From: Sesamum alatum
Lineage: Eukaryota; Streptophyta; Magnoliopsida; Lamiales; Pedaliaceae
Length of the DNA: 64,000 nucleotides
Reading direction: 5' to 3'
Assembly: GCA_034509735.1 (NCBI GenBank)
Contig: JACGWO010000004.1
Coordinates: forward strand, 17,837,395 to 17,901,394
Shown: in pieces, positions 46,447 to 58,556 of the stretch
Layout: each line of letters opens with the position of its first letter
How positions within the stretch are numbered: position 1 is the stretch's first letter
Notes under the pieces: model-generated
Database searches by the model: none
Told to the model about the DNA's origin: nothing
What the model saw: only the letters and a program-made list of their open reading frames with translations
Program-made: the position numbers and the translations under genes

Positions 46447-47203
46447 GAATTTGTTTTAATTTTTGTTTTATGCGCTTTGTGAAACGACAATATTTACTTC
46501 TTTAATTAATTATAATTTTATTGGACAAATTATGATCCCAAAAATTTATTTTTAATAAAATGATAAAATAAAAATTAAAATAATATTTTTATATAACATA
46601 ATAAATAGTTGGGACTAATTTTGGGACGAAAACTATCAAAAGTGCCGTCCTAATCACATATTATAAATTATACTAAATTGGGACGGATTTTGACCATAGT
46701 CGTTGCAAATTATATCGAAAATATTCGAGATGAAACTGTGACCAATTCAGCCTATACTTTAGTCCTAAATGCATTTCAATTCTCAAAATAATTTGGGACG
46801 GTTTTCAACGGGTATTTCCAACGATAAAATATTTACCACAATTTTTTTGCAACCAACCTTCAAGCAAACAATACGATGGATTTTTCGACGACAATATATA
46901 AAATTTCCTATCCAAAATTCATCATAAATCCTCAATTTTTGTCCCAAAAAATCGTACCAATTCCGTTCCAAATAAAACAATATATGTTTGTCCTACGGAT
47001 GAATTTTTCGAGCATTAATGGACTATTGGAACTCCGTTACAAATATTCCGACAGAAATGCGTTTTTGTCAGAAATTCCATCATAAATATTTTTTGAAGTC
47101 CCTTTCTTAGATCGTTTTCCATTTGTTCCGAATCCGTTGAAAACCTTATTAGCGGTGAACTTCCATCAGAAATTTCTGTCCAAATAAGACTTTTTTTGTA
47201 GTG
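46447..47203. other. CACTA 3' subterminal region and terminus
   Basis: Repeated words such as GGGACGG/CCGTCCC, TTTTGGGACG and TTCCG/CGGAA occur in both orientations, as expected of transposase-binding subterminal repeats. The end is TTTTTTTGTAGTG at 47191-47203. The 3 bases after it are CTT; the matching copy on the 5' side is not available. Confidence 0.75.
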
Positions 47204-49159
47204 CTTATTTTCTGAAAAAATATGTAGCAAGGAATGAGTTATCTTCTCAATAAGTATAACTGATTGACTTATATATATTTATATATATACACATAAGCGG
47301 TGAGATAAATTTCATGCCATGACATCAACCAACCAATATTCATTACACAATTACCACAAAATCACAAAGGAACCAATTCCACAATCTTTTATCAATCCAC
47401 AATACAATATATATATATATATATGAAATAATTGTTCATTATCTCAGGGCCATGTTTACCCTAGCTGGAGTTCTTCATTCAATAACTTTGACAGCTCTCA
47501 TTATCTCAATCAATATCATATAATCGTCGGCACAGAGTATCTATCATGTGTGATATCCCCACACTGGCCAAGTGTGTAACAATATTAGCACAGAACATCA
47601 CAACAAACATGGCACCGCCACACCACCCTAGTGTGTAGCCATCAGGAAGGATACTCCCCGCTACCTAGAATACCCAGATACCCTTCGCACCATGGTACCT
47701 AACTGTATATTCATTTTTCTCATATCACATATCACATCATTAATCACATCATTATCAATCACATCGTCGTCATTCACAATAATATACCATTGAATATGTC
47801 CCCATTTTGGTAAACTATCTCGTCATCTCAATTTATCATCACCACATTAACACTTCATCATTCTACTTCAATCAACAATCAAATAAAATTATTTCACAAC
47901 CATTCATCACATTTATTATATCCATAAGCACAGTAGATATGCATGACGATAATTTTATAAGACGACAATGTAATCTAGATAAGCAACCAACAATACCAAT
48001 CATGTATACAAACAATAAGTCTATATAAATATCCATATGTATATATATATATAAATATATAAGTCCAATTAAATATACTTATCAATCTCACAATGACACA
48101 TTAGTAAATGGAGTGGCTCAACCCTCTGTTTTACCTTCCGTACTATAATAAATATATCGAGATTGTAGTAAATTCTAAATAAAATATTAAATACTGTTCA
48201 TATATTTTCTCTAATCTTTTAATATTTCATCTCTATCGAAATTCAAATCTTCATTCCGTTTCTTTTAACTATTCAGACATCCTAAACTTTTTCAAGGATA
48301 TATATATATATATATATTATTTTGGCCACAACTCATACAAATTCATTTTATCAAACCCCTCACATTTTTATAGCTACCGTTCTTGATGACATCCCTAGAT
48401 TAAATTATCTAAAATATTCTATATTCCTCTTTAATAAACATAATATTTCTCAATTATAATTTTCTAATATTTTGATAATTTTTCATCAATTTCTCACTAC
48501 TATTGCAATTAATTAAATACCTGTACATATAATTAAATATTTGGTTAACAAATACGGTTAGGTTGAATAAATCGATTATAGCATTGATTAAAATCTAATG
48601 AATTAAGTAATTTAATTAATTGGCTATAACATTCTTAATGCAAATGGAATATTTTATCAGCACTAATTTTTAAATAGTCAAACTCATGAAATTTCCTAGT
48701 TAAGCATTAAATCTGGTAGAGATAATTTATTTATATACTAAATTTTCTAATTATAATTAATTGAATTATTTAAAAAAATTGAATATAATTTTTTGAAGAG
48801 CGGAGATCAAACCTGTCGCCTAAGGGAATTATTTTTGCTTCTGAAACGTTTGTGTGTGTGTGTGTGTGAGTGAGTTGAGGCAATTGTTGTGTGTGGGGCT
48901 TCCAAAATTGGCACCATGTGCTTTGTCCCCAAATTCATCTTTATTCATTTTTTTTTATAAATTTTGTTAAATTGTAATTTAGTCCCTAGTTAATAAATTT
49001 ATATAATTTGACCCCAAATACTTTATAAAACTCCAATTTAATCCTTTCAAGTTTTAATATACTTCAATTTCAGTCTATAATTGATTTATGATTAAATTAA
49101 TTTTTTTTAATAATTATCAAATAGTCCCTCAATTATGTATAAAGTTTATAGACGTTATA
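47204..49159. repeat. Gypsy LTR, cut by the CACTA terminus
   Basis: It aligns with the solo LTR at 52716-55065 from that copy's ~53091 (CAATAAGTATAAC) to its end (GACGTTATA here, GACGTCGCA there). The start of the LTR is missing because the CACTA inserted here. It contains (AT)n at about 47407-47424 and 48300-48319 and (GT)n at about 48851-48869. There is no coding sequence. Confidence 0.7.
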
Positions 49160-51199
49160 TAAAACATCCAAGCAAATGTTCTGGTGGCTAAGGTATAAAT
49201 TGAAAAGGTGCATTCAAAGTAAATCCAAGATTATACCTTGCAATTTCATTTCAGGATCCGCTACACATGTTGTCTCCCTTCTGGAATTGCTTTCATACAG
49301 AAATCAACGTAGATCTCCTCTACATAAGTCCACACCACAAGCCAGAAGTAAAATTTTCAAACTACTGCTTGATGGATTGAAATCTCACAACATAAACCCT
49401 TTCTATTGGAAAAAATAGACCTGGATTTCACTATTGATTAGTGAATCGGATTCTTAGGTCCTTAATTGAAACTTGTTCAAGAAGAACCCTAGGAGAGAGA
49501 GGGGTTCGGCTAAGTTCAAGGAGGAGTGAAGGGGAGAGGAGTTCTCTATTTTTCAAAAATTAAAACTTATGACCTACATAATAAAATACACCTAATGTGG
49601 TTTTATAGGTAGTTGGCCGAGTGGGGAAGCTCTCTTAGAGTCCTACTCGGCCAACACTCCTCCAAAGGAGGCGTGTCCACCTCCTCCTACACCTTTTCCA
49701 AGAGAGTGGGGTGGCTAGCGCTAAATTAGGTAGACCGAGCTTGGTTTAATTTAACTATTAAACTAATCCAAGCCCAACAAAGTCCAGTAGGCCTTTTAAA
49801 TAATCCTATTAATTCAAAATCCAATAGAAGCCCATTAGCTTATTAAATTTAATTAAATAAACTAAGCCCCAGTCAATCAATTGATTAATCCTATTAACCA
49901 ATTAGATCAAACCCAATTAAATTAATCAAATCAGCTTAATTGTGCTAGGCCCAAATTCAATTAATCCTATCAATTAAATATTGGATCATCTGCCAAATGG
50001 ATTTTTCCATTAAATGATCTAATCTTTTATTCTCGAAAATTAATTTAAATTATTTAAACTAATTCGTTTCTTCTATAATTCATTCCACAATTAATTCTAC
50101 TACTTCCATAGTGATTGGTGTTGTGACTCTTTAGGTTCAGCCTCAGCTAAACTTGGACTTATGTTTAACACAATTAATTAATTAAATTAAATTAAATTAA
50201 TTTCATGTGATTAACTATTAATACAGAAGCGCCCGTCACCTTAGGTGGTCGTCTGGCAACAGTCTATGTCACTAGAGACTAGGTGAATATGGCGTAAACA
50301 TTTAAGCTTCCGAGTATCATATGGGTACAGTTCTTCTATCAACCATCTCCCTGTCTAAGTCTAAGCCAAGGCGTCGGTGCCCATCATAGACTAGACAACT
50401 ATACTTATCACTCTAAACATGTTTACTCCTTCAATCAACATAGGAAACTCTTTCCTATTCGAACAACCATTATGGCCACTGACTCAAGGAGCATAAATAC
50501 ATTTTAGAGCGTATATGAGATCTCACTGTCATTCAATGACAGCTGAAGGATTCTATCTTGGAACTCACCATCCTCACTATATGTTTTGACTCCACTAGAC
50601 TAGACTTATAATGACCACATCAAAGGAACAGTCATCTTTTGCGAGGCCCAAGGTACAACCATCACATATATGTGATTGTCATAGATACTCAAGTCTATTG
50701 ACTAAATCCCATACTATCGCGAGGAGTACCAGTTATACTGACCAAGCCTCATAGGTTTCCATATGACGACTCCTCGTAAGCCAGTTCAGTAAGATTAACA
50801 ACCTTGAGAACCACTCACTAAACTTGGATAGACGTCCCACGTCTGTCACCGATGAAATGCGACACTCATCTAATGAATGAAACACTTAATGCAAGTCTCT
50901 ATAGAATTCTCGTTACTCAGTCTCGAAGTTCTCAACATAGAACATTTCAGTCCCAACCCTCAGAAGTTGGTTTCATAGTTGTCGTCCAATACGCAACTCA
51001 ACTACATTGGTTATTCGATTGGTCTATGCGTTTGTTGTGATATAAAGTAATATAAGCATAACAGAATATAAGCACAACAAAACATTGCCAACGAATTCTT
51101 ATTTTATTCATTAACTCAATATTACATATGTAAAGAAATTACCTAAATAGATTACAAAAAATGTCAATCTAATTGACTTTCTGGTCACCTATTCTAACA
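49160..51199 (-). repeat. Solo Copia LTR, minus strand
   Basis: It ends CACCTATTCTAACA at 51199, the reversed lineage start TGTTAGAATAGGTG. The blocks GTGACTCTTTAGGTTC and TAGAGACTAGGTGAAT, and the dyad CTGTCAT-TCA-ATGACAG (50526-50542), are typical. Gypsy RNase H sequence follows directly, so there is no internal region. The left end could not be fixed; it lies between about 49160 and 49230, and no duplication was found. Confidence 0.7.
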
Positions 51200-52715
51200 C
51201 ATAAGAATTTGAAATATGTTTTGACGCAGAAGGAGTTGAATTTGAGACAAGGAGGTGGATAGAATCATTAAAGGAATATGATTGTACTATTTTCATCCTA
51301 AAAAGGCAGATGTAGTAGCAGATGCCTTGTGTTTGAAGAGTTCAAGCACCTTAGCTAATTTGGCAAGTCAAAATTTAACAAAAGTGATGTTTGATTTGTA
51401 ATGGGTGTTTTGTGATTAATTGTTTACCAACTAAAGTTTACATATGTGATATTATTAGGATGCATTAGGAGATGATTTGAACTCTATAGCATTTATTAGA
51501 TAGATGAGATGACATTGCTGATGCTTATTAAATTTGTAATGCTAATATATACTAGAGATATTTGGATTTATGGATGACAATTTTTGTGAAATTATATTGA
51601 TGAGATATAAATAAAAACAAATATTGAGTTTAAAGCTAACTAATAGAGTCCTTATTCATGGACAAGTCTTGGTGTATAAGAAAGAAAATAATGAAGTGGA
51701 ATTGGTTCTATATAACATTGTTATCATACATTTAGTAAGTACAACTGGATAATGTGCACACTTGTTGCTTTTATGTGTTGGGAAGAATATCTTGAAACTT
51801 GATAGTTGTTACAAATAATTAGTGATAGAACTATTACAGTCCAGTTAGATCCTTAGTACAGATGTTAGAGAAAATAGACTAGGGTATTAAGCCAAATTTT
51901 TCAGTAAAGACTGATGAAGTGATAGTGAATGGGAGTTGAGTTCGTGCACTTGATATGGAGGGGTTAAGCGACGATATTATGCATGAGTCATAATGTACCA
52001 TATGCCATGCATCCTGGTACTGTAACAAAAAATGTATCAGAATTTAAGACCCTACTACTAGTAGCATTATATGAAAAAGGTTGTGTCAAAGTTTACGACT
52101 AAATGCTTAACTTGTCAGCAAGTAAAGGCATATTACATTAAAGTAGAGGTTCAAAATCCTAAGTTACTTTGGGATTTTCGGATTTAATACTAAAATTGTT
52201 ATAGATCACTGTTGAGCGGCCAACCAGTATGTGATTTACTATAATTGTAGTATTGAATCGAGAAATTATGTCTTTGATGATGTTGGTATAGGGCTCTTTG
52301 GTGTTGTAACAATGTTAAAAGTTTGGGTTGGATGTTGGTTGTCATTCTTATGAGAAGTCTTTGGGGACATAGTATGTTTGACATGTGGAAATTGACTTAT
52401 GTGATAGGTGTGGTTGTCTGTTATGACAATATTTAGATATTGATAACCAAAACATAAAGCACTAGTATGTAAACTTCAACCTTTATCTGTACTTGAATGG
52501 AAATGGAAAAAGATCACTATGTATTGTATCGTTGGCTTGCCATGTATATTCAGACAACATGATGCTATTTGGATAATTGTGGATAGATGCTAAACCAACT
52601 CACTTCTTACCTATACGACAATGCGATTCTTTGGGTATTAGTTGAGTTGTACATTTTTGAAATTGTAAGATTGTGTGGCTTGCCTATTTCTATAGTATCT
52701 GATAGAGATCCTTGA
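51200..52715 (+). pseudogene. Ty3/Gypsy pol remnant, piece 1 (RNase H end, integrase)
   Basis: It begins HKNLKYVLTQKELNLRQ (RNase H end). The integrase zinc region (CLTCQQVKA near 52105-52130) follows, then WKWKKITM near 52498-52522 and VSDRDP-like coding ending at 52713. About 300 bases near 52170-52470 look like extra material between KVEVQNPK and LQPLSVLEWKW. It is full of stops. From 51340 to 51900 it matches 180-830 in inverted orientation, so both are copies of one family. Confidence 0.8.
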
Positions 52716-54304
52716 TGTGACACCTCCTACGCAACTACACTGTATTATCACTAATTATACACCCCTTTTAATTATAACCTGTCTTATAAGAGATTTCCAT
52801 TTAAAATGAATAAAATCAATCATATTGTAAATATGTAATATATATAGATATATATATCTGAAATAACAATAAACATTATCAAAAGTTTATATCTACTAAG
52901 CCATAAAAGGTACACTATGTACATAACTCCAAAAAAGGAGCTTTAGACTACTACAGAATTTGAAATGCAAACTCGACAAGAAACTATAGTCATATAGCTA
53001 TAACATTCGGCTTCAGGTGTCACAACTGACCCACCTATTAAGATCCATTGCACGACTTCAAATGTGTTGTAGCTAGTCACTGTGATGTATCTCCTGAAAA
53101 ACATTGGCAATGGATGAGCTGCTACTCAATAAGTATAACAAATCAACTTATATCTATACACGCACATACACAATGAAACGAATATCATGCAGTGACATTG
53201 GCCCACATGTATTTACAATGCAATTACAACAAATATATAAAAAAAAAAAAACATATAGTAACGATCATATATCAATCTCCACATAATACTCAACTTTATT
53301 GTTTATTTTCTTAGGGCCATGCTTACCCATGCTGGAAATCATCACTCAATGGTCTTTGCCGGCTATCGTCCCCTCAATCATAATATTTTTTTTCCTCGGT
53401 ACCACACAGCACACAGCTCGTATGATACCACATCATCAATGACATAACACATAACTCGTATGATATCCCATCATCAATCATATCACACAGCACACAGCTC
53501 GTATAATATGTCACATGATCAATGACAACACACAACTCATCATAAATCATATTATCATAAGCCATTGCAGTATGCCCCCAGTTAAGTAAGCAATAATCTC
53601 ATCATTCGTCTCCATTCAACAATCAAATCCCTATCAGTAATTTCATTTAACAATCAAGTATAGTACACACAATTCCATCTAACTTTCGTACACCATAACC
53701 ACCTATAATCACATAATGACAACTTCACAGAATAACAAGTAATCTAGAGAAATAGCCAACAATTCACAATTACTTATACAACCAAAGAATATCATATATA
53801 TATATATATATATAAATAGATATATATAAATCCAACTAACTATACTTACCTCAAACTCAAAAATCACATTAATAGAAGGAAATGTTCAGCCCTCTATTCT
53901 ATCTTCACGTCCTATAGCAAGATATAATATGTATAATCAATATATCAAAAATATTATAAATTCCAAATGAAATTACTAATTAATATTCATACTTTTTCAC
54001 CAATATTTCAATATTTCATTTATATTGGAATTCAAACCTCCGTTCATTCCTCGTCTAAACAATTAGACATTATAAGCTTCTCTAGTATATATCTAATTTA
54101 TCCATGAACTCATAAGAATTATTTTATCAAACCGTCATATTTTTATACCTATCGTTCTCTATAACATCCCTAAATGAAATTACTACAAATATTCCATAAT
54201 AAATATAATATTTCTCAAATACAATTTTCTAATATTTCTCAAACATAATTTTGTACTATTCCTATTAATTTATGCCAATTCTTCACTACTACTACTACTA
54301 CTAC

Positions 54305-54365
<61 letters not shown>

Positions 54366-55065
54366 TAAACACTATTTCATATAATTATGTATTTGGTTAA
54401 TAAACCCGATCAATTTGAGTAATCCATTATAACAACTACTAAATCTAATAGATGAAATAATTTAAATTTATTAGCTAGAATACCCCCGTTCCAATTGAAT
54501 ATATCCCCGATCACTAATTTATATAAATACTCAAATTTAATAAATTTTCTGATTAAATAGTAAATCGAATAGTATAAAGTATATTTAATAAATGCACTAA
54601 TCAATTAATATAATTATATAAATTAATTAATAATTTAAATAATCATTTACTTACCTGATCAAAGTCGCGGTAGAGAAACAAAAATGGCTAAGGACGAATG
54701 AGAAAGATAAAATGAACTTTTGGCTAATTAATTTTTTTTTTATTATTATAATATACTTAGTGAGAAAGAGAGGGACGGCGGGGTGATGGGCTTATTTAGC
54801 CAGCCCAATTCTCAATTTCATTCTAATTGCATTAACTTGGTATGTATATATTATTTTATTTTAACTATTATCAAAATTATAATTATGTCCTTTGATTTTA
54901 TTAATTTATATAATGTGTCCCCAAATATTTTATAAAATTTTAGTTTAATCCCCTCAAGTTTTTTTTTAAAAAAAATTTCAACCTATAACTTGTAATTAAA
55001 TTTATATTTTTTTAAGAATTACTTACTAGCCTCTAAATTAAGTATAAAAATCTATGGACGTCGCA
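52716..55065. repeat. Solo Gypsy LTR with perfect target duplication
   Basis: This 2350-base LTR starts TGTGACACC and ends GACGTCGCA, between CTTGA (52711-52715) and CTTGA (55066-55070). Integrase coding stops at VSDRDP on the left and resumes with the FTSHFW-type block on the right, which confirms both borders. A trinucleotide run (ACT then ATT) is at about 54284-54365 and (AT)n is at about 53793-53812. Confidence 0.92.
54284..54365. repeat. Trinucleotide microsatellite (CTA)n(TTA)n
   Basis: About eight CTA units are followed by about twenty ATT units, inside the solo Gypsy LTR. The two unit types differ at one base, suggesting that one grew from the other. Confidence 0.9.
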
Positions 55066-55564
55066 CTTGATTTCTTCACATTTTATAGAAAAGTTTACAA
55101 AGACCATTATGTACAAAGTTACATTTCAATACAACATTCCATCATCAAACAGTGTGAGATTTGGAAAGAACTTCATACATTGGAAGATATGATGAGAGCT
55201 TATACAATTGGGTTTAGGGGAAATTAGGACGATTTCTATTGTTGATGTGATTGCATATAATAATAGTTTTAGCATCGATATGGCCCAGTATGAAGCTTTG
55301 TTTGAGAGAAGATGTCGAAGTCTAACATGTTGGTATGTCGAGGGACTATAATAATTTAAAGGTCCTAAATTAGTGCAAGAAGGATAGACAAGGTACAAAT
55401 AGTTATCAAGTGTTTGAAAACAACAGAAGATCGGTAGGAAAGTTACTTTGATAAACATCAAGGATAGATGGAATATGAAATAGGTGGGAAAGATTTTGTA
55501 AATGTATCTCCATAGAAAGGAATCTTGTGATTTGGCAAGCAAGAAAAGTTGAGTCTGAGGTATA
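55066..55564 (+). pseudogene. Ty3/Gypsy integrase remnant, piece 2
   Basis: The catalytic core end is visible as KSLQRPLCTKLHFNTTFHHQ, then ERT-like and TLEDMMRAYTI blocks. MAQYEALFERRCRSLTCW near 55278-55330 is the classic end of the core, and GPKLVQEG follows. The C-terminal KLSLRYIG region ends at 55564 where the next element enters. Stops and frame changes occur throughout. Confidence 0.8.
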
Positions 55565-57887
55565 TGTAGGAACCGGTATAAGCCTGGGACGTTAAATGAG
55601 CAACAAAAGAAATAAATAAATAATAAATGGGATCATATCCCACGTCAACCGGGCTATTCGTGCACTTGCACACCAACTAGTTTTGATGTAAGTCAAAGGG
55701 TAAATACCTCTTTGAGAGTAGTGGAGTGTCCTAGCTTCAAAAACTCTCCTACAACAATGGTTTCTTGTTTTGTCCACACAAGAGCTAAGCGAAGCTCTCT
55801 CTAGCAAGTCCACACAAAACACAAACTTGTATCTCTTTGAGCCTTGCTAGATACTGAAGAAAATGAGACTAGAATAATACTTCTATGGAGTAGAAAGTAT
55901 TCTAGGTTTCTTAAGAAAGTTCTCTTAAAAGAAAGGTTAAAAGAGATACAATAGGAAGAAGAGAGATATAAGAGAGTGATGGAGAGAAATATAGATACAC
56001 ACATCTTTCTAACTCCTTAAAAATGGCCAACCACTCCTTTTATATATAGAGGGAGTGACTTGCTTCAAGTCAAGGGTAGCTGACCTCTACTCATAAGGAT
56101 GCAAACCCCTAATCAAGGGCTTTTAATGCATGGTAGCTCTTTATGGTCCCTTGCGAGCCCTTGATGGTTGACCACAATTTAAATTAATCACACTTTGATT
56201 TTGGATTAGTAATTAATTGATCCAATCAATTAATTTGAAGTCCACATCAAATCTTTATTTAATTCTTGGACCTAAGATTAATTAATCCAATTAATCATCC
56301 CAAAACTCAAACATTTAATTAATTTAACTAATTAACACTTGGGGTTTCCTATCATATAGGATCTCAATTGAATAATCTAATTATTCAAATGATTAATTTA
56401 AACTCCTTATCAAGATACAACCGCCACATAACACAAGACTACTATGGCTCCTTAGGTCGGAGGACTAACTTTCGTACTAGCGCAACTAAGGAGTTTTAGT
56501 CATACCGATCACGCCACATGGCTTCCATATGACAACTCTTTGGATTCATGTAACAGGAGAAAGATTTCCCATTCCTTAGCTATGTGGCTATGAAAGAGGG
56601 ATTAAGTGGAACAGAATTGACAGACGCTTCTTTCTTCCAATATTTTGGACCTTAGCTCCATGGAACAATATGTTACTGCTGAAACACGGAAGAATTGAAA
56701 TCTTAGATCAAAACACTATGTATGACTGCCCAAACAAGAATTCTTGGTGCATAGACGTCATACATGTCATCAATGTGAAACTCGACACCCATCACATGAA
56801 TGCATCACTTAGTGCAAGTCTCTACAAAACTCCTCAATGCCTATTCTTGAGGGTTCTTGACTTGGAATGTTTCAAACCAATCATCGAAAATTGGTTTCAT
56901 AGTCGCCATTAAATGCAGAAACCAACTTCATTGGTTTAACTGGTCTACGGGCTTTCTTCGTGAAATGCATTAATAACATATAATATAACACGATAAAGAT
57001 GGCCAAAGAGTAAACTACATTCATGGTATTTAATATTACATCAAATAAGATTATTAACAATAGATTACAAAACAGCTAATTAATTGGCTTTCTGATCGCC
57101 TATGCTAACAATCTCACACTTAACCTTAAAGCCAATCACTCATACTCTTCAAACCCATCTTCTCAAGATGTCGAGTGTGGGCGACCTATGAACAGGCTTG
57201 GTCAACGGGTCTATTGTGTTTTTTGCTGATGCAACGGGATCTGCTCATGGGTGTAATAGATATGTTGAATGATTGTGAAATACTTTTGTTTGATTGTCGA
57301 TAGAAGCTGAATGATGAAGTTGCTAACGTGGTAATGATAAATTGAGATAACGAGATAGCTTATCTAACTGGAGACATATTCAATGGTTTGTGGTTGTGAA
57401 TGATGAAGATGTGATTGATGATGTGATATGTGATATGTGATATGAGAAAAATGAATGTACAATTAGGAAATGGCGAGGTACCAAGGTAATCCGGGTGGAT
57501 TTCATCGCACATTTCATTGCTACTACTACTACTACTACGTGGATCTCATTCATATAGTAGAAGTCAATTGAATTGGATTTAGAAAACCAACATTTGGTGC
57601 ACTCCTACTGAAAAATATGATTTGAACATCCTCAAGGTATGACCCCTTCCTTGCAAGCAGTAGGAACGACGCCTCTTTTTCTAGTAAAGGAAATCTCTTT
57701 GTTTCTTCATTTACGGTAGATCTCATAATCGCCATTATATCCACGATCTAAGCCCATAAAATTTATGATCTAAGAGCTTCATCCAAATGCTTACAAGCTA
57801 TATGTTCTAGGCATAAGATGAAGATGGTCAAAGAACAATTCTCATTAATTAACATTTTCATTGGCTTAACGGTCACCTATTTTAACA
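55565..57887 (-). mobile_element. Decayed minus-strand Copia element
   Basis: The 3' LTR is 55565-57109 (TGTAGGAACC ... CTATGCTAACA on the plus strand), including the reversed TATA-type TATATATA near 56040. It is followed by the reversed polypurine tract ATCTCACACTT and a pol tail whose reading includes DPLTKP (about 57245-57110). The far end TCACCTATTTTAACA at 57887 is a second LTR start. The flanks TATA and CATA fit an imperfect duplication, and Gypsy integrase homology resumes at 57888. Confidence 0.65.
57250..57540. repeat. Inverted fragment of the Gypsy LTR family
   Basis: Reversed, this matches about 47690-47900 in the Gypsy LTR (for example ATATGTGATATGAGAAAAATGAATGTACA here). It sits inside the decayed Copia element and lies opposite in direction to the copies at 47204 and 52716. 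Bases of about 57541-57840 show no match I can name. Confidence 0.65.
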
Positions 57888-57965
57888 CATAGGAAAACAT
57901 TGGTCCAGTTATATATCACGCCATTTGTGTCCCACACGAGTATAAACAGAATTTACCACATTAGT
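57888..57965 (+). pseudogene. Ty3/Gypsy integrase remnant, piece 3
   Basis: A short reading, ENIGPVIYHAICVPHEY, resembles the conserved ...IGPVAYRLALP... segment that follows the KLSPRYIGP block in Gypsy integrases. With piece 2 on the other side of the Copia element, it marks the right-hand edge of the Gypsy remnant. Confidence 0.55.
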
Positions 57966-58556
57966 AGGAAATTCACGCTATTTAGGGGGAATTAGTTATC
58001 ATTGACCTTTATCCCAAAAGTTCATGCTGGTGGACTTATCCACTGCCGATGCGTCCATGAGTTGACATGTCATTGGATGTGAAAAGTGTTGCTAATGTGT
58101 CAATTGGTTGGTTAGATCACCAATGTGATGAAAACGAGCCTGACATGACTCAGTTTTGTTAGTAGATTTCAACTGGATTGGAGGTGATATTTTGTTCATT
58201 GGATTTTGTTCATTTTAGTTGTTGATTTTATCATAATTGGGTTTAAACTCATTGATTAATTGGCTGGACAACTCTATTGGGCCTTGAAAAAGGATATCTA
58301 AGTATCAATTTTGATGATACTTCAATATTATTTTTAACAATAATGATATTTTAAGATTATAAACAATGGTAAGAAAACAATGTTTATTTATAATTTCAAT
58401 AATTGTAAAAAGTAAAATTCATTTATTTAGTCAGAAGAACTATGAAGGAATAAAGCATACACGTGTACAATATAGACGTTCCATTTTTCCGAAATTTCGG
58501 TGAGAATTAAGTCAAAATTCGTGATTTGGAGTAAAACTTCTCCACTCAGTTTCAAA
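57966..58556 (+). promoter_or_regulatory. Upstream region of the DUF2045-like gene
   Basis: No further transposon match was seen. A G-box core CACGTG lies at 58460-58465, about 95 bases before the start codon. The reading frame of the gene meets a stop at 58473, so no longer start is available. No convincing TATA box was chosen. The nearest transposon ends about 600 bases before the ATG. Confidence 0.4.

Larger units (their letters stand above)
8238..47203 (+). mobile_element. CACTA (En/Spm) transposon remnant carrying nested insertions
   Basis: Two gene remnants support this: a TNP2-type transposase in five pieces (8560-35870) and a Transposase_24-type gene (about 37150-46446). The 3' terminus is TTTTTTTGTAGTG at 47191-47203, the reverse of the CACTACAAAAAAA type terminal repeat. 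The 5' terminus is missing, probably lost in the deletion that also removed the end of E0. Without the insertions the element would be about 13 kb. The left limit is approximate. Confidence 0.8.

Noticed and set aside
48851..48869. (GT)n, (AT)n and (CA)n runs as functional sites
   Set aside because: Ordinary short microsatellites inside LTRs, with no sign of a specific role.
55126..55542. 138-residue open frame on the minus strand
   Set aside because: It is antisense to the recognisable Gypsy integrase remnant on the plus strand and resembles no family.
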